From Modicisalibacter coralii (GTDB taxonomy: Bacteria > Pseudomonadota > Gammaproteobacteria > Pseudomonadales > Halomonadaceae): a stretch of 64,000 bases of DNA. The notes below the pieces were generated by a model, which searched no databases, had not been told where the DNA came from, and saw only the letters and a program-made list of their open reading frames with translations. How positions within the stretch are numbered: position 1 is the stretch's first letter; each line of letters begins with the position of its first letter. The stretch covers positions 1 through 64,000 of the forward strand of contig NZ_QWBW01000027.1 in NCBI RefSeq assembly GCF_004117855.1. Reading direction: 5' to 3'. Positions 1 through 8,163 of the stretch are shown piece after piece. Made by a program: the position numbers and the translations under genes.

Positions 1-175
1 CTTTCCCGGCCTTTCCCGGCTCCCGGAGTGGGTCAAGAATAAGTCTCCCGACTGTTGATACGAGATACTTGCCGTTGATACTGGTTGCCAAGTGGAATTG
101 GCACCTAGCACCGCAGATGTGATGGCCGGGGAACCCGTACCACTTCCAGCCTTCTTGACTATGCATGTTGCTCAT
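1..175 (-). CDS. Small protein of unknown function, 3' end outside window
   Basis: An open frame begins with ATG at 175 and stays open for 58 codons to the left edge. A strong ribosome-binding site (GAGGAG) lies about 8 bases upstream. The peptide starts MSNMHSQEGWKWYGFPGHH and is rich in Trp, His, Cys and Gly (two Cys near residues 21 and 25), which suggests a compact, possibly metal-binding fold. It looks like small hypothetical proteins carried by mobile elements, but that is an impression and not a family assignment. The tandem CTTTCCCGGC sequence at bases 1-20 lies inside the frame. No function can be given. Confidence 0.5.
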   Translation of the reverse strand, partial: MSNMHSQEGWKWYGFPGHHICGARCQFHLATSINGKYLVSTVGRLILDPLREPGKAGK

Positions 176-502
176 TGCTTTCTCTCCTCGTGGTGTGCTA
201 GCAACAACCCAGCAGCGAGCATCGTGTATGGCGTGATGTATGGTGACGCCACCCTGCCCCTAATGAAGCCCTATATTTCGGGCTTGTTAGGAGCGCGTTG
301 CCCGCTCCAGATTTCCTTTCCTCGCTTCGTGGCCACTCGCCGTTGTTCGTCACTGCCGTGCTGCGCTGGCCCGTCGGGCCGCGGTTGCCCGCCACGCGTT
401 AACGGCCGGCCGTTCTTGCGTTAGGCTCTGGGGGCACCGGCTTCCCCGCGTCTCGACAAGACACGCACAACGCTCGCCCCGGGCAAGGAGTCAGCCGACG
501 AC
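176..502. other. Intergenic region without a convincing gene
   Basis: About 330 bases separate the left-edge gene from the next gene. A short inverted repeat (AAGCCC at 266-271, GGGCTT at 280-285) is the only structure seen. Frames through the region have poor starts and unlikely composition. It may hold the promoters of both flanking, divergently read genes. Confidence 0.4.
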
Positions 503-874
503 ATGGCCCTTTACCTGTTGATCTTTGCCGTCACCCTGGTGGTCCTGGGTGGCAGCATCGCCCTGCTGATGATGGCGCGGACGCCGCGCTATCGTACCGA
601 GCCCCAGCATCTGCTGCGGCTGTTCGACCGGGTACTCGAGGGCAAGGTGTCGGAGTCGGAATGGCACACCGTGGTCGGCTATCCGGTGCGCCACGACGAA
701 TACCTCGAGGGCGTGCGACGCAGCGCCCAGCAGATCATGGACGAGCACGGTCGACCCTGGCAGCTCGCCCACGGCGGCTCGCTGCTGTCGCGCACCGGCC
801 GCGAGGAACTGGCCACACTGCGCGATCACCTCGCCTCGCATACCGCCCTCGAAGAAGGCCGACGCGAGTTCTGA
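503..874 (+). CDS. Short membrane-anchored protein of unknown function
   Basis: This 123-residue protein begins with one hydrophobic segment (residues about 2-25, ALYLLIFAVTLVVLGG onwards) followed by a charged cytoplasmic-type region. It is probably a bitopic inner-membrane protein. An AAGGAG box lies 12 bases upstream of the ATG. The soluble part is acidic and helical in appearance, with no catalytic motif that I recognise. It lies just ahead of an AraC-family regulator on the same strand, with an 83-base gap, so it may or may not be co-transcribed. Similar short membrane proteins are common in halomonads and pseudomonads, but I cannot name a family. Confidence 0.7.
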   Translation: MALYLLIFAVTLVVLGGSIALLMMARTPRYRTEPQHLLRLFDRVLEGKVSESEWHTVVGYPVRHDEYLEGVRRSAQQIMDEHGRPWQLAHGGSLLSRTGREELATLRDHLASHTALEEGRREF

Positions 875-957
875 AGACCCGCGACGCCTCCCGGGTTCCT
901 CGCCAGTCATCCGTTCACGGCTTACAATGGCCGGGTTCGTCGTCACGAGGCCATGCC

Positions 958-1782
958 ATGACCAGCGCCATTCGCCTGACGCCCCTCGACAACACCATCA
1001 AGCACCACGATCACGATTTCCATCAGATCGTGATCGGCCTGGATGGTCACGCCGAATTCGAGATCGAGGGTCTCGGCGGGCGCATCGCCGCGCTGTCGGG
1101 CTGCATCGTGCCGGCCAATCACGTGCACTACTACGAGGGGATCGGCACCAACCGCCAGCTGATCTTCGATCTACCCGACGACACGCCCGCCCTGTCCGGC
1201 ATCCACCGCGAGCACGCCCGCCTCTTCGATGCCCCGCGCTTCTTTGCCCTCGATGAACCGCTGCATACCTATCTGAACTTCCTGGTTCAGGAGCTCGCCC
1301 AGCCCCAGGCGGCCCAGGGCGATCTGCTGGCGGCCACCTTCCTCGGTTGCCTGCGGGCCCGTCTGCCTCAGGGCTCCGCCAACGCCGCGCCGGGCCGGCG
1401 ACGCAGCCTCGACCTGGCCGCCCTCGACGACTTCATCCAGCGTAATCTCGAGCGGCGCCTGAGTGTCGCCGATCTCGCCGACCGCGCTTGCCTGAGCGTC
1501 GCCCATTTCAGCGAATGCTTTCGCGAACAGGCCGGGGTGACGCCCTACCAGTATCTACTGCGTCATCGCCTGACCGCAGCCCGGCGGCTGCTCGCCGAAT
1601 CGCGACTACCGCTGAACGAGATCGCCGCCCGGACCGGCTTCGCCAGCCAGAGCGCCCTGTCGCATGCCTTTCGCCGCGTCTATCACCAGTCCCCGGGCGA
1701 ACTGCGCCGGCGTGGCACGTTACAGGACAGACGTGGACCGGAAGACACGCGGCACCACCTCGCCCATTCAACCAAGGTCTAA
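958..1782 (+). CDS. AraC-family transcriptional regulator, possible proline-catabolism activator
   Basis: The 274-residue product has an N-terminal cupin-like sensing domain (KHHDHDFHQIVIGLDG) and a C-terminal AraC/XylS DNA-binding domain (about residues 160-262). In the latter two helix-turn-helix units are visible: LSVADLADRACLSVAHFSECF and LNEIAARTGFASQSALSHAF. I chose the ATG at 958 because the cupin homology starts there; an upstream extension in the same frame overlaps the previous gene. It lies 239 bases ahead of putA on the same strand. In Pseudomonas an AraC-type protein (PruR) activates putA and putP. Because this PutA lacks a DNA-binding domain, a PruR-like role is a reasonable inference from position, not proof. 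Confidence 0.85.
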   Translation: MTSAIRLTPLDNTIKHHDHDFHQIVIGLDGHAEFEIEGLGGRIAALSGCIVPANHVHYYEGIGTNRQLIFDLPDDTPALSGIHREHARLFDAPRFFALDEPLHTYLNFLVQELAQPQAAQGDLLAATFLGCLRARLPQGSANAAPGRRRSLDLAALDDFIQRNLERRLSVADLADRACLSVAHFSECFREQAGVTPYQYLLRHRLTAARRLLAESRLPLNEIAARTGFASQSALSHAFRRVYHQSPGELRRRGTLQDRRGPEDTRHHLAHSTKV

Positions 1783-2021
1783 GGATCGCCCCCGTTTCCG
1801 GCAAAACCCGATTTTTTCACAACGCCACCCGGGAAATTGGCAAGACGCCGTAACTTCTCCCACCCTAAATTCAGGGCATTACCGAGAAAGCTTCTCTCAC
1901 CCTGGTGTTCGCTGCCCGGGGCTTCCGGCGTGCACAGCCCCCTCATGGACGACGGGCTGACGGTCTTGCCGTCGCCGGGCCCGGCTGCGCCCGAGTCACC
2001 CTCTGCTAACGGGGTCTTCAC

Positions 2022-5000
2022 ATGCTCGATGCCAAGACCATGCTGGACAAGCGGACCTGGCAACAGGATCCGGATACGCTGCTCACGCATGTGAGCGATC
2101 ACTACATCGTCGACGAAGACGCCTTCATGGCCGAGCTCGTCGCCTTCCTCCAGGCCGACGAGGAAGATTTCCAACGCATCGCCGACAAGACAGCCGATCT
2201 GGTTCGCGAAGTCCGCGAAATGGACACCGCCGTCGACTCCATCGACGAACTGCTCCAGCAGTACAGCCTCGACACCCACGAGGGCTTGATGCTGATGTGT
2301 CTGGCCGAGGCCATGTTGCGAATCCCCGACAAGGCCACCGCCGATGCCCTGATCGAGGACAAGCTGGGGCCGGCCGACTGGAAGTCCTATGTCGGGCAGA
2401 GCGAGTCCTGGTTCGTCAACGCCTCCACCTGGGGCCTGCTGATGACCGGGCGGGTGATCCAGCTGGACAAGCCCCGCGAGGGCAAGCCGGCCAACTTCAT
2501 CAACAAGCTGGTCAATCGCATGGGCGAGCCGGTGATCCGCCGCGCCATGGTCGAGGCGATGAAGATCATGGGCCGCCAGTTCGTTCTCGGGCGTACCGTG
2601 GACGAGGCGCTCAAGCGTTCCCAGCCGCTGTTCGACAAGGGCTATACCTACTCCTACGACATGCTCGGCGAGGCCGCGCGGACCCGCGAGGACGCCCGGC
2701 GCTACTTCGACGATTACGCCAAGGCGATCAAGCGCGTCGGCGAGGTCAGCCAGAAGCTCGACGCCAGGACTCCCGCCCCGTCGATCTCGATCAAGCTCTC
2801 GGCGCTGCATCCGCGCTACGAGTTCGGGCGTCGCGAGCAGATTCTCGTCGAACTGGTCGACTCCGTGAAGCAACTGGTGAGCATGGCCCGCGAGCGCGAC
2901 GTGGCGATCACCATCGATGCCGAGGAGGTCGACCGCCTGGAGCTGTCGCTGGAGGTCTTCCGCGCCGTCTACGAAAGCGAGGCCGCACGCGGCTGGGGTC
3001 ACTTCGGTCTGGTCGTCCAGGCCTATGCCAAGCGCGCCCTGCCGGTGCTGCAGTACATCAACCGCATCGCCGATCTCCAGGGCGACGAGATTCCGCTGCG
3101 GCTGGTCAAGGGCGCCTACTGGGATACCGAGGTCAAGGAGTCCCAGCAACTGGGTATCGACGGCTATCCGGTATACACCCGCAAGGCCAACACCGATGTC
3201 GCCTACCTGGTCTGCGCGCACTTCCTGCTTTCGGACAACACGCGGGGACGCATCTTCCCGCAGTTCGCCACCCACAACGCCCACACCATCAGCACCATTC
3301 TCGAGCTGGCCAACGAGACCGACCGGGCGTTCGAGTTCCAGCGCCTGCACGGCATGGGCGAGGCCCTCTACGATGCGGCCCTGAAGCGCGCGCCCCAGGG
3401 CACCTACTGCCGTATCTACGCGCCGGTGGGTGCCCACAAGGACCTGCTGCCCTACCTGGTACGCCGGCTACTGGAAAACGGCGCCAACTCCTCGTTCGTC
3501 CACCAACTGGTGGACCCGCGGGTGCCGGTGGAGTCGCTGTGCGTCCACCCGGTCGACACCCTGCGTCAGTACGAACGCTACGCCAACCCGCGAATTCCGC
3601 TGCCCAAGGACATCTATGGCGCCGGGCGGCGCAACTCCCACGGGGTCAACCTCAACATCTGGAGCCATTACCGGCCACTCATGGACGCAATGCATCAATT
3701 CATGGACAAGCAATACCATGTCAAGCCGCTGCTGGCCTTCGACGTAGAGACGCTCGACGAGCAGCGTCACGAGGTGCTCAGTCCCTATGATCGCCGCCAG
3801 GCGGTGGGCAGCGTGCAGTGGACCACCCGCGAGCAGGCCGAGAAGGCCGTCGCCGCGGCCTGGGCCGCCTTCCCGCGCTGGGAAGCCACCCCGGTCGAGG
3901 AGCGCGCGCAGATCCTCGAGCGCTTCGCCGACCTGATGGAGGCCAACCTCGCCGAGTTGATGGCGCTCTGCTCCCGCGAGGGGGGCAAGCTGCTCACCGA
4001 CGGCGTCGACGAGATTCGCGAGGCGGTGGACTTCTGCCGTTACTACGCCAACCGCGCCCGCGAGATCTTCGCCGAGCCCATGCCGCTGCCCGGACCGACC
4101 GGCGAGTCGAACCAGCTGATGATGGGCGGCAAGGGGGTCTTCGCCTGTATCAGCCCCTGGAACTTCCCGGTGGCGATCTTCTGCGGCCAGATGGTCGCCG
4201 CGGCGGTGTCCGGCAACAGCGTGCTGGCCAAGCCGGCCGAACAGACCTCGCTGGTCGCCCATCGCGTCGTCGAACTGCTCTATGAGGCCGGCATGCCGCG
4301 CGACGTGGTGCAGCTACTGCCCGGCGACGGCCCCACCGTGGGCAGCGTGCTGAGCTCGGATGCGCGCATCACCGGCATCGCCTTCACCGGCGGCACCGAC
4401 ACCGCGCAGATCATCAACCGCTCCCTGGCCGATCGCGAAGGCGCGCCGCTGCCCACGCTGATCGCCGAGACCGGCGGTCTCAACGCGATGATCGTCGACT
4501 CCACCGCCCTGCCGGAACAGGTGGTCGCCGACGTGATTCGCTCCTCGTTCCAGAGTGCCGGCCAGCGCTGTTCGGCGCTGCGCGTGCTCTATCTCCAGGA
4601 CGATGTCGCCGATCGGGTCATCGAGATCCTCAAGGGCGCCATGGCCGAGTTGAGCGTCGGCGATCCACGCGAACTGGGCACCGACGTCGGCCCGGTGATC
4701 GACGACGACGCGCGCCGCAGCCTGCTCGAGCACATCGAGCGCCTCAAGGGCGAAAACCGGCTGATCGCCGAGACCGAGCTGGACCCGGCCAAGACCGCGG
4801 ATGGCACCTTCGTCGCGCCGACGGCCTTCGAGATCGATGGCATCGATGCCCTGGATCGCGAGCAGTTCGGGCCGATCCTGCACATCGTGCGCTACAAGGC
4901 CGATGCCATCGACCAGGTGATCGAGACCATCAATGCCAAGCAGTATGGTCTGACATTCGGCGTGCACAGCCGCAACGAATCGTTCGCCAAGGCCATCGCC

Positions 5001-5213
5001 CAGAAGATTCGGGTGGGCAACGTCTACGTCAACCGTAATATCATCGGTGCCGTGGTCGGCGTTCAGCCCTTCGGTGGTCAGGGACTCTCGGGAACCGGGC
5101 CCAAGGCGGGTGGCCCGCATTACCTGCTGCGCTTCGCCACCGAGAAGGCCCTGACCATCAACACCGCCGCGCTGGGCGGCAACGCGTCACTACTCGCGCT
5201 GGGAGACGAGTGA
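2022..5213 (+). CDS. putA: Bifunctional proline dehydrogenase / L-glutamate gamma-semialdehyde dehydrogenase PutA
   Basis: The 1063-residue PutA oxidises proline to glutamate in two steps. The N-terminal half is the FAD-dependent proline dehydrogenase barrel (about residues 120-490, with RLVKGAYWDTEVK and the RRLLENGANSSFVHQL region). The C-terminal half is the NAD-dependent aldehyde dehydrogenase (about 580-1040) with ISPWNFPVAIF, FTGGTDTA and the catalytic Cys near residue 850 in SAGQRCSALRV. E. coli PutA is about 1320 residues; this short form lacks the N-terminal ribbon-helix-helix repressor domain and the C-terminal extension, so it cannot repress its own gene that way. It should act at the membrane, passing electrons to ubiquinone. 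putP follows, so the two serve proline uptake and use, important for halophiles that take up proline as an osmolyte. Confidence 0.97.
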   Translation: MLDAKTMLDKRTWQQDPDTLLTHVSDHYIVDEDAFMAELVAFLQADEEDFQRIADKTADLVREVREMDTAVDSIDELLQQYSLDTHEGLMLMCLAEAMLRIPDKATADALIEDKLGPADWKSYVGQSESWFVNASTWGLLMTGRVIQLDKPREGKPANFINKLVNRMGEPVIRRAMVEAMKIMGRQFVLGRTVDEALKRSQPLFDKGYTYSYDMLGEAARTREDARRYFDDYAKAIKRVGEVSQKLDARTPAPSISIKLSALHPRYEFGRREQILVELVDSVKQLVSMARERDVAITIDAEEVDRLELSLEVFRAVYESEAARGWGHFGLVVQAYAKRALPVLQYINRIADLQGDEIPLRLVKGAYWDTEVKESQQLGIDGYPVYTRKANTDVAYLVCAHFLLSDNTRGRIFPQFATHNAHTISTILELANETDRAFEFQRLHGMGEALYDAALKRAPQGTYCRIYAPVGAHKDLLPYLVRRLLENGANSSFVHQLVDPRVPVESLCVHPVDTLRQYERYANPRIPLPKDIYGAGRRNSHGVNLNIWSHYRPLMDAMHQFMDKQYHVKPLLAFDVETLDEQRHEVLSPYDRRQAVGSVQWTTREQAEKAVAAAWAAFPRWEATPVEERAQILERFADLMEANLAELMALCSREGGKLLTDGVDEIREAVDFCRYYANRAREIFAEPMPLPGPTGESNQLMMGGKGVFACISPWNFPVAIFCGQMVAAAVSGNSVLAKPAEQTSLVAHRVVELLYEAGMPRDVVQLLPGDGPTVGSVLSSDARITGIAFTGGTDTAQIINRSLADREGAPLPTLIAETGGLNAMIVDSTALPEQVVADVIRSSFQSAGQRCSALRVLYLQDDVADRVIEILKGAMAELSVGDPRELGTDVGPVIDDDARRSLLEHIERLKGENRLIAETELDPAKTADGTFVAPTAFEIDGIDALDREQFGPILHIVRYKADAIDQVIETINAKQYGLTFGVHSRNESFAKAIAQKIRVGNVYVNRNIIGAVVGVQPFGGQGLSGTGPKAGGPHYLLRFATEKALTINTAALGGNASLLALGDE

Positions 5214-5263
5214 TACGTCCTCGTCATCAACGATAACAAGCTGCAAGCTGAAGGAAGTCCCTG

Positions 5264-5368
5264 ATGGTTGACAACAATACGGCCATGGGCGCGACAGGCG
5301 CCCTCTCCCGCATCGCGCTGGCCGGCATGCGTACCAACAATCCGCCGGCATCGCGCCCGGCCCAATAA
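5264..5368 (+). CDS. Possible small ORF between putA and putP
   Basis: A 34-codon frame starts with ATG at 5264, preceded by a good ribosome-binding site (AAGGAAG, 5250-5256), and ends with TAA at 5366. The putP ribosome-binding site (GGAG) follows at once, so its stop lies 15 bases before the putP start. The peptide runs MVDNNTAMGATGALSRIALA and then GMRTNNPPASRPAQ. It has no membrane segment and no proline-rich tract of the attenuator kind. Spacing and ribosome-binding site suggest that it is translated and might couple to putP. The match could also be chance or the remnant of a longer gene. Confidence 0.4.
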   Translation: MVDNNTAMGATGALSRIALAGMRTNNPPASRPAQ

Positions 5369-5383
5369 ACTGGAGACGTTTTC

Positions 5384-6874
5384 ATGGCTATTGGTGTTTG
5401 GATCAGCCTGTTCGCGTACTTTGCGCTCATGATCGCCATCGGCGTTTACGCCATGCGCAGAGCCACGTCGTCGTCGGAAGATTACATGCTGGGGGGTCGC
5501 GGCCTCAGTCCCAAGGTGGCGGCGCTTTCCGCCGGCGCCTCGGACATGAGTGGCTGGCTGCTCCTGGGCCTGCCCGGTGCCCTGTTCGTCTCCGGCCTGG
5601 GCTCGGCCTGGATCGGCATCGGCCTGCTGGTGGGGGCGTTCTTCAACTGGACGCTGGTCGCGCCGCGCCTGCGTGAACAGACGGTGCACTACGGCAATGC
5701 GATCACCATCCCGTCGTTCCTGGCCAATCGCTTCCCGACCCGGGCCCTGTCGCTGCGCACGGTCTCGGCCATCGTCATCGTGATCTTCTTCGCGGTCTAC
5801 ACGGCCTCGGGCCTGGTGGCCGGCGGCAAGCTGTTCGAGAGCGCCTTCTCCGGCGTGATCAACATCGGCGGGCTGAGCGACTACGCCACCGGCGTGATCC
5901 TCACCCTCGGGGTGGTGCTGGTCTATACCGTGGTCGGCGGCTTCCTGGCGGTGAGCATGACCGACTTCGTGCAGGGCTGCATCATGATGCTGGCGCTGGT
6001 GATCATGCCGGCGGTCGTGCTCTTCGGCGAGGGCGGCGGCGGCTTCGCCCAGGCCTCGCAGACCCTCAACGAGACCGATCCCAACCTGCTCTCCTGGACC
6101 TCCGGGCTGACCTTCATCGGTTGGCTGTCCGCGGTCGCCTGGGGGCTGGGCTACTTCGGCCAGCCGCACATCATCGTGCGCTTCATGGCCATCCGCTCGC
6201 TCAAGGAGGTTCCCACCGCGCGCAACATCGGCATGAGCTGGATGCTGATTTCCCTGATCGGCGCCGTCTCTCTGGGGATCTTCGGCCGCGCCTATGCGAT
6301 CCGCAACGGCATGGACGTGGAGGACCCGGAAACCATCTTCATCATCCTGGCCAACCTGCTGTTCCACCCGCTGATCACCGGCTTCTTGTACGCCGCCCTG
6401 CTGGCCGCGATCATGAGCACCATCTCCAGCCAGCTGCTGGTGTCCTCCTCGTCGCTGACCGAGGACTTCTATCGCCTGTTCCTGCGCAAGGAAGCGAGCG
6501 ACAAGGAGACCGTCACCGTGGGTCGCCTGAGCGTGGTCGCGGTCGGCGTGGTGGCGGCGATCATCGCGTCCAATCCCGACTCCCAGGTACTCGGTCTGGT
6601 CAGTAACGCCTGGGCCGGCTTCGGCGCGGCGTTCGGCCCGCTGATCATCCTGTCGCTGATGTGGCCGCGCACCAACGGCGCCGGGGCGATCGCCGGCATG
6701 GTCGTCGGCGCCCTGACCGTCATCGTCTGGATCTCGCTGGGCTGGAACGCCTCGTTCATGGGCGGCCCGGGCGTCTACGAGATCATCCCCGGCTTCATCG
6801 CCGCCTTCATCGCCATCATGGTGGTGAGCAGCATCACCGCCGACGCCGGCGAATATCAGCACATCCATCGCTGA
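5384..6874 (+). CDS. putP: Sodium/proline symporter PutP
   Basis: A 496-residue polytopic membrane protein of the solute:sodium symporter family, with about 13 hydrophobic segments and the family length (E. coli PutP is 502 residues). Typical stretches are SSSEDYMLGGRGLSP near residue 32 and ASDMSGWLLLGLPGA near residue 60, part of the sodium and proline site; YFGQPHIIVRFMA and AIMSTISSQLLVSSS follow. GGAG precedes the ATG by about 10 bases. It imports proline with sodium ions, feeding PutA encoded 170 bases upstream or supplying an osmolyte. A strong intrinsic terminator 45 bases after the stop closes the put unit. Confidence 0.96.
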   Translation: MAIGVWISLFAYFALMIAIGVYAMRRATSSSEDYMLGGRGLSPKVAALSAGASDMSGWLLLGLPGALFVSGLGSAWIGIGLLVGAFFNWTLVAPRLREQTVHYGNAITIPSFLANRFPTRALSLRTVSAIVIVIFFAVYTASGLVAGGKLFESAFSGVINIGGLSDYATGVILTLGVVLVYTVVGGFLAVSMTDFVQGCIMMLALVIMPAVVLFGEGGGGFAQASQTLNETDPNLLSWTSGLTFIGWLSAVAWGLGYFGQPHIIVRFMAIRSLKEVPTARNIGMSWMLISLIGAVSLGIFGRAYAIRNGMDVEDPETIFIILANLLFHPLITGFLYAALLAAIMSTISSQLLVSSSSLTEDFYRLFLRKEASDKETVTVGRLSVVAVGVVAAIIASNPDSQVLGLVSNAWAGFGAAFGPLIILSLMWPRTNGAGAIAGMVVGALTVIVWISLGWNASFMGGPGVYEIIPGFIAAFIAIMVVSSITADAGEYQHIHR

Positions 6875-6918
6875 TCCCCGCGCGCGACGTCTTCAGCGTC
6901 GCGCCGTGGCAGGCCGAA

Positions 6919-6942
6919 GGGCTCCCGCGGGAGCCCTTTTTT
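6919..6942 (+). terminator. Intrinsic terminator of the put unit
   Basis: GGGCTC-CCGCGG-GAGCCC forms a stem followed by six T residues. It lies 45 bases after the putP stop and abuts the stop codon of the convergent YbgE-like gene. Confidence 0.9.
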
Positions 6943-7220
6943 CATAGTCGTAACAAGAGCATGACGGCGAAGAGGCCCATCAGGATCCAGCACCCCGGGG
7001 CGCCCAGCCAGCGTCGCAGCAATCCCGGCCTGACGGTCAGCCCCGCGCCATAGGCAAATCCCGCGCCCAGCGCCCAGATGCCCAACAGCCACAGGGGCAA
7101 TCGCCAGGGCAGGGTCAGGCCGCTGATGATCTCGGGGCGCAGCAACAGCGCCAGCGCCATCAGCGATGCCCAGCCCAGCGCCAGCAACTTCGCGCCTTGT
7201 CGGTAGTCGGCCCGCAGCAT
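6942..7220 (-). CDS. YbgE-like small membrane protein
   Basis: A 92-residue protein with about three hydrophobic segments. The central and C-terminal pattern (LWLLGIWALGAGFAYGAGL, then RPGLLRRWLGAP and a final LMGLFAVMLLL segment) resembles E. coli YbgE, which is encoded with cytochrome bd oxidase: LLLMWAVCAGVIHGVGF followed by the final hydrophobic helix. The GAGGAG box 7 bases before the ATG supports the start. No cydAB genes lie nearby, so this would be an orphan copy. A role in respiration is only a guess. The call rests on pattern similarity across about 90 residues. Confidence 0.6.
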   Translation of the reverse strand: MLRADYRQGAKLLALGWASLMALALLLRPEIISGLTLPWRLPLWLLGIWALGAGFAYGAGLTVRPGLLRRWLGAPGCWILMGLFAVMLLLRL

Positions 7221-7349
7221 GCTCGTTCTCCTCGCGTCGATTGCCTTCCAGTTAAGCCGCTAGACCGCCACCCTGCCACGTCCGGGCTCGTCGTCGAACG
7301 CCGCCATCGCCTCGCCAATGTCTCTCGGTGTCGGGATACAAAATTTTAC

Positions 7350-7379
7350 GTGACATAATCGAACAGCGTTTCCTATAAT
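7350..7379 (+). promoter_or_regulatory. Probable sigma-70 promoter of the ompW-like gene
   Basis: GTGACA (7350-7355) and a consensus TATAAT (7374-7379) are 18 bases apart, about 95 bases upstream of the ompW start. A GTTTCCTATA sequence overlaps the -10 box and recurs within the palindrome just downstream. Confidence 0.6.
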
Positions 7380-7391
7380 CCACTCACCGAT

Positions 7392-7410
7392 TAGGAAACA
7401 CTGTTTCCTA
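7392..7410. promoter_or_regulatory. Palindromic operator candidate upstream of ompW
   Basis: TAGGAAAC-ACT-GTTTCCTA is a perfect inverted repeat with 8-base arms, placed about 13 bases after the -10 box. A repressor bound here would block transcription starting just upstream. The cognate regulator is not identifiable from the window. Confidence 0.55.
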
Positions 7411-7475
7411 TATGAGCGAAGGCAACATATCAAGAACACCGGACGTTACCCCTACCTGACTCAAGGAGAATTCCC

Positions 7476-8060
7476 ATGACCAAGCTCAAACTGCTTTCCG
7501 CGTCTCTGATCGCTGGCGGCCTGCTCGTCGCTTCACAGGCGACCCTGGCCTATGAAGCCGGCGACATCCTGATTCGCGGCGGCTATGCCGAGAATCATTC
7601 CGACGGTGACAACGACGGCATCGACATCAACGACGACCGCGCCTTCACCGGCAGCGTCGGCTACATGGTTCACGACAAGATCGGCGTGACCCTGGGCAGC
7701 AGCGACAAGTTCGATCAGAGCCTGTCCGGCGACGGCGTCGATGCCGACTACAGCAGCCGTCCGATCGACCTGATGGTCGAGTACTACCCGCTGGGCGGCC
7801 TGGACTCGCGCATTCAGCCCTATGCCGGCGTGGGTGCCAACTACACCCGTTTCTCCGACGAGAGCAACGGCCTGTCCATCGACAACACCTGGGCGCCCAA
7901 GGGCGAGGTCGGTGTCGATCTGGTGGTCACCAAGAACCTGTCGTTCAACGGCTTTGCGTCCTACGCCGATGTCGATCCCGACTACAGCTACGCCGGCAAC
8001 AGCGGCGAACTCGATACCGATCCGGTCATGGTCGGCGGTGGTGTGACACTCAGCTTCTGA
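7476..8060 (+). CDS. ompW: OmpW-family outer membrane protein
   Basis: A 194-residue protein with a clear signal peptide (MTKLKLLSASLIAGGLLVAS, cleavage after QATLA) and alternating beta-strand sequence ending in a terminal Phe (GGGVTLSF), the outer-membrane insertion signal. The start of the mature part (YEAGDILIRGGYAENHSD), the PIDLMVEYYPLGG segment and the YAGVGANYTRFSDE segment fit the eight-stranded OmpW barrel. AAGGAGA lies 8 bases before the ATG. OmpW proteins form a small hydrophobic channel whose amount often changes with salt, oxygen or iron; the strong promoter and the palindrome upstream suggest regulated expression. The very acidic surface (many Asp) suits a halophile. Confidence 0.9.
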   Translation: MTKLKLLSASLIAGGLLVASQATLAYEAGDILIRGGYAENHSDGDNDGIDINDDRAFTGSVGYMVHDKIGVTLGSSDKFDQSLSGDGVDADYSSRPIDLMVEYYPLGGLDSRIQPYAGVGANYTRFSDESNGLSIDNTWAPKGEVGVDLVVTKNLSFNGFASYADVDPDYSYAGNSGELDTDPVMVGGGVTLSF

Positions 8061-8088
8061 GCGCCATCCGACGATCGCGGCAACCACG

Positions 8089-8115
8089 ACGCCGGGGCAC
8101 CTGCCCCGGCGTTTT
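8089..8115 (+). terminator. Intrinsic terminator after ompW
   Basis: CGCCGGGGC and GCCCCGGCG (8090-8098 and 8103-8111) form a 9-bp stem with a 4-base loop followed by four T residues, 30 bases after the ompW stop. Confidence 0.85.
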
Positions 8116-8163
8116 GCGTTGTATCGCACTCGCCGGGGCGAACGGTCGGCCAACCGCCGCCGC

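Noticed and set aside
92-424. 110-codon plus-strand frame at the left edge
   Set aside because: It starts in the minus-strand gene, has no ribosome-binding site and an unlikely peptide composition.
1779-3437. 552-codon open frame antisense to putA
   Set aside because: It is an antisense shadow of a GC-rich gene: no ribosome-binding site, no recognisable domain, and full overlap with putA, whose homology is beyond doubt.
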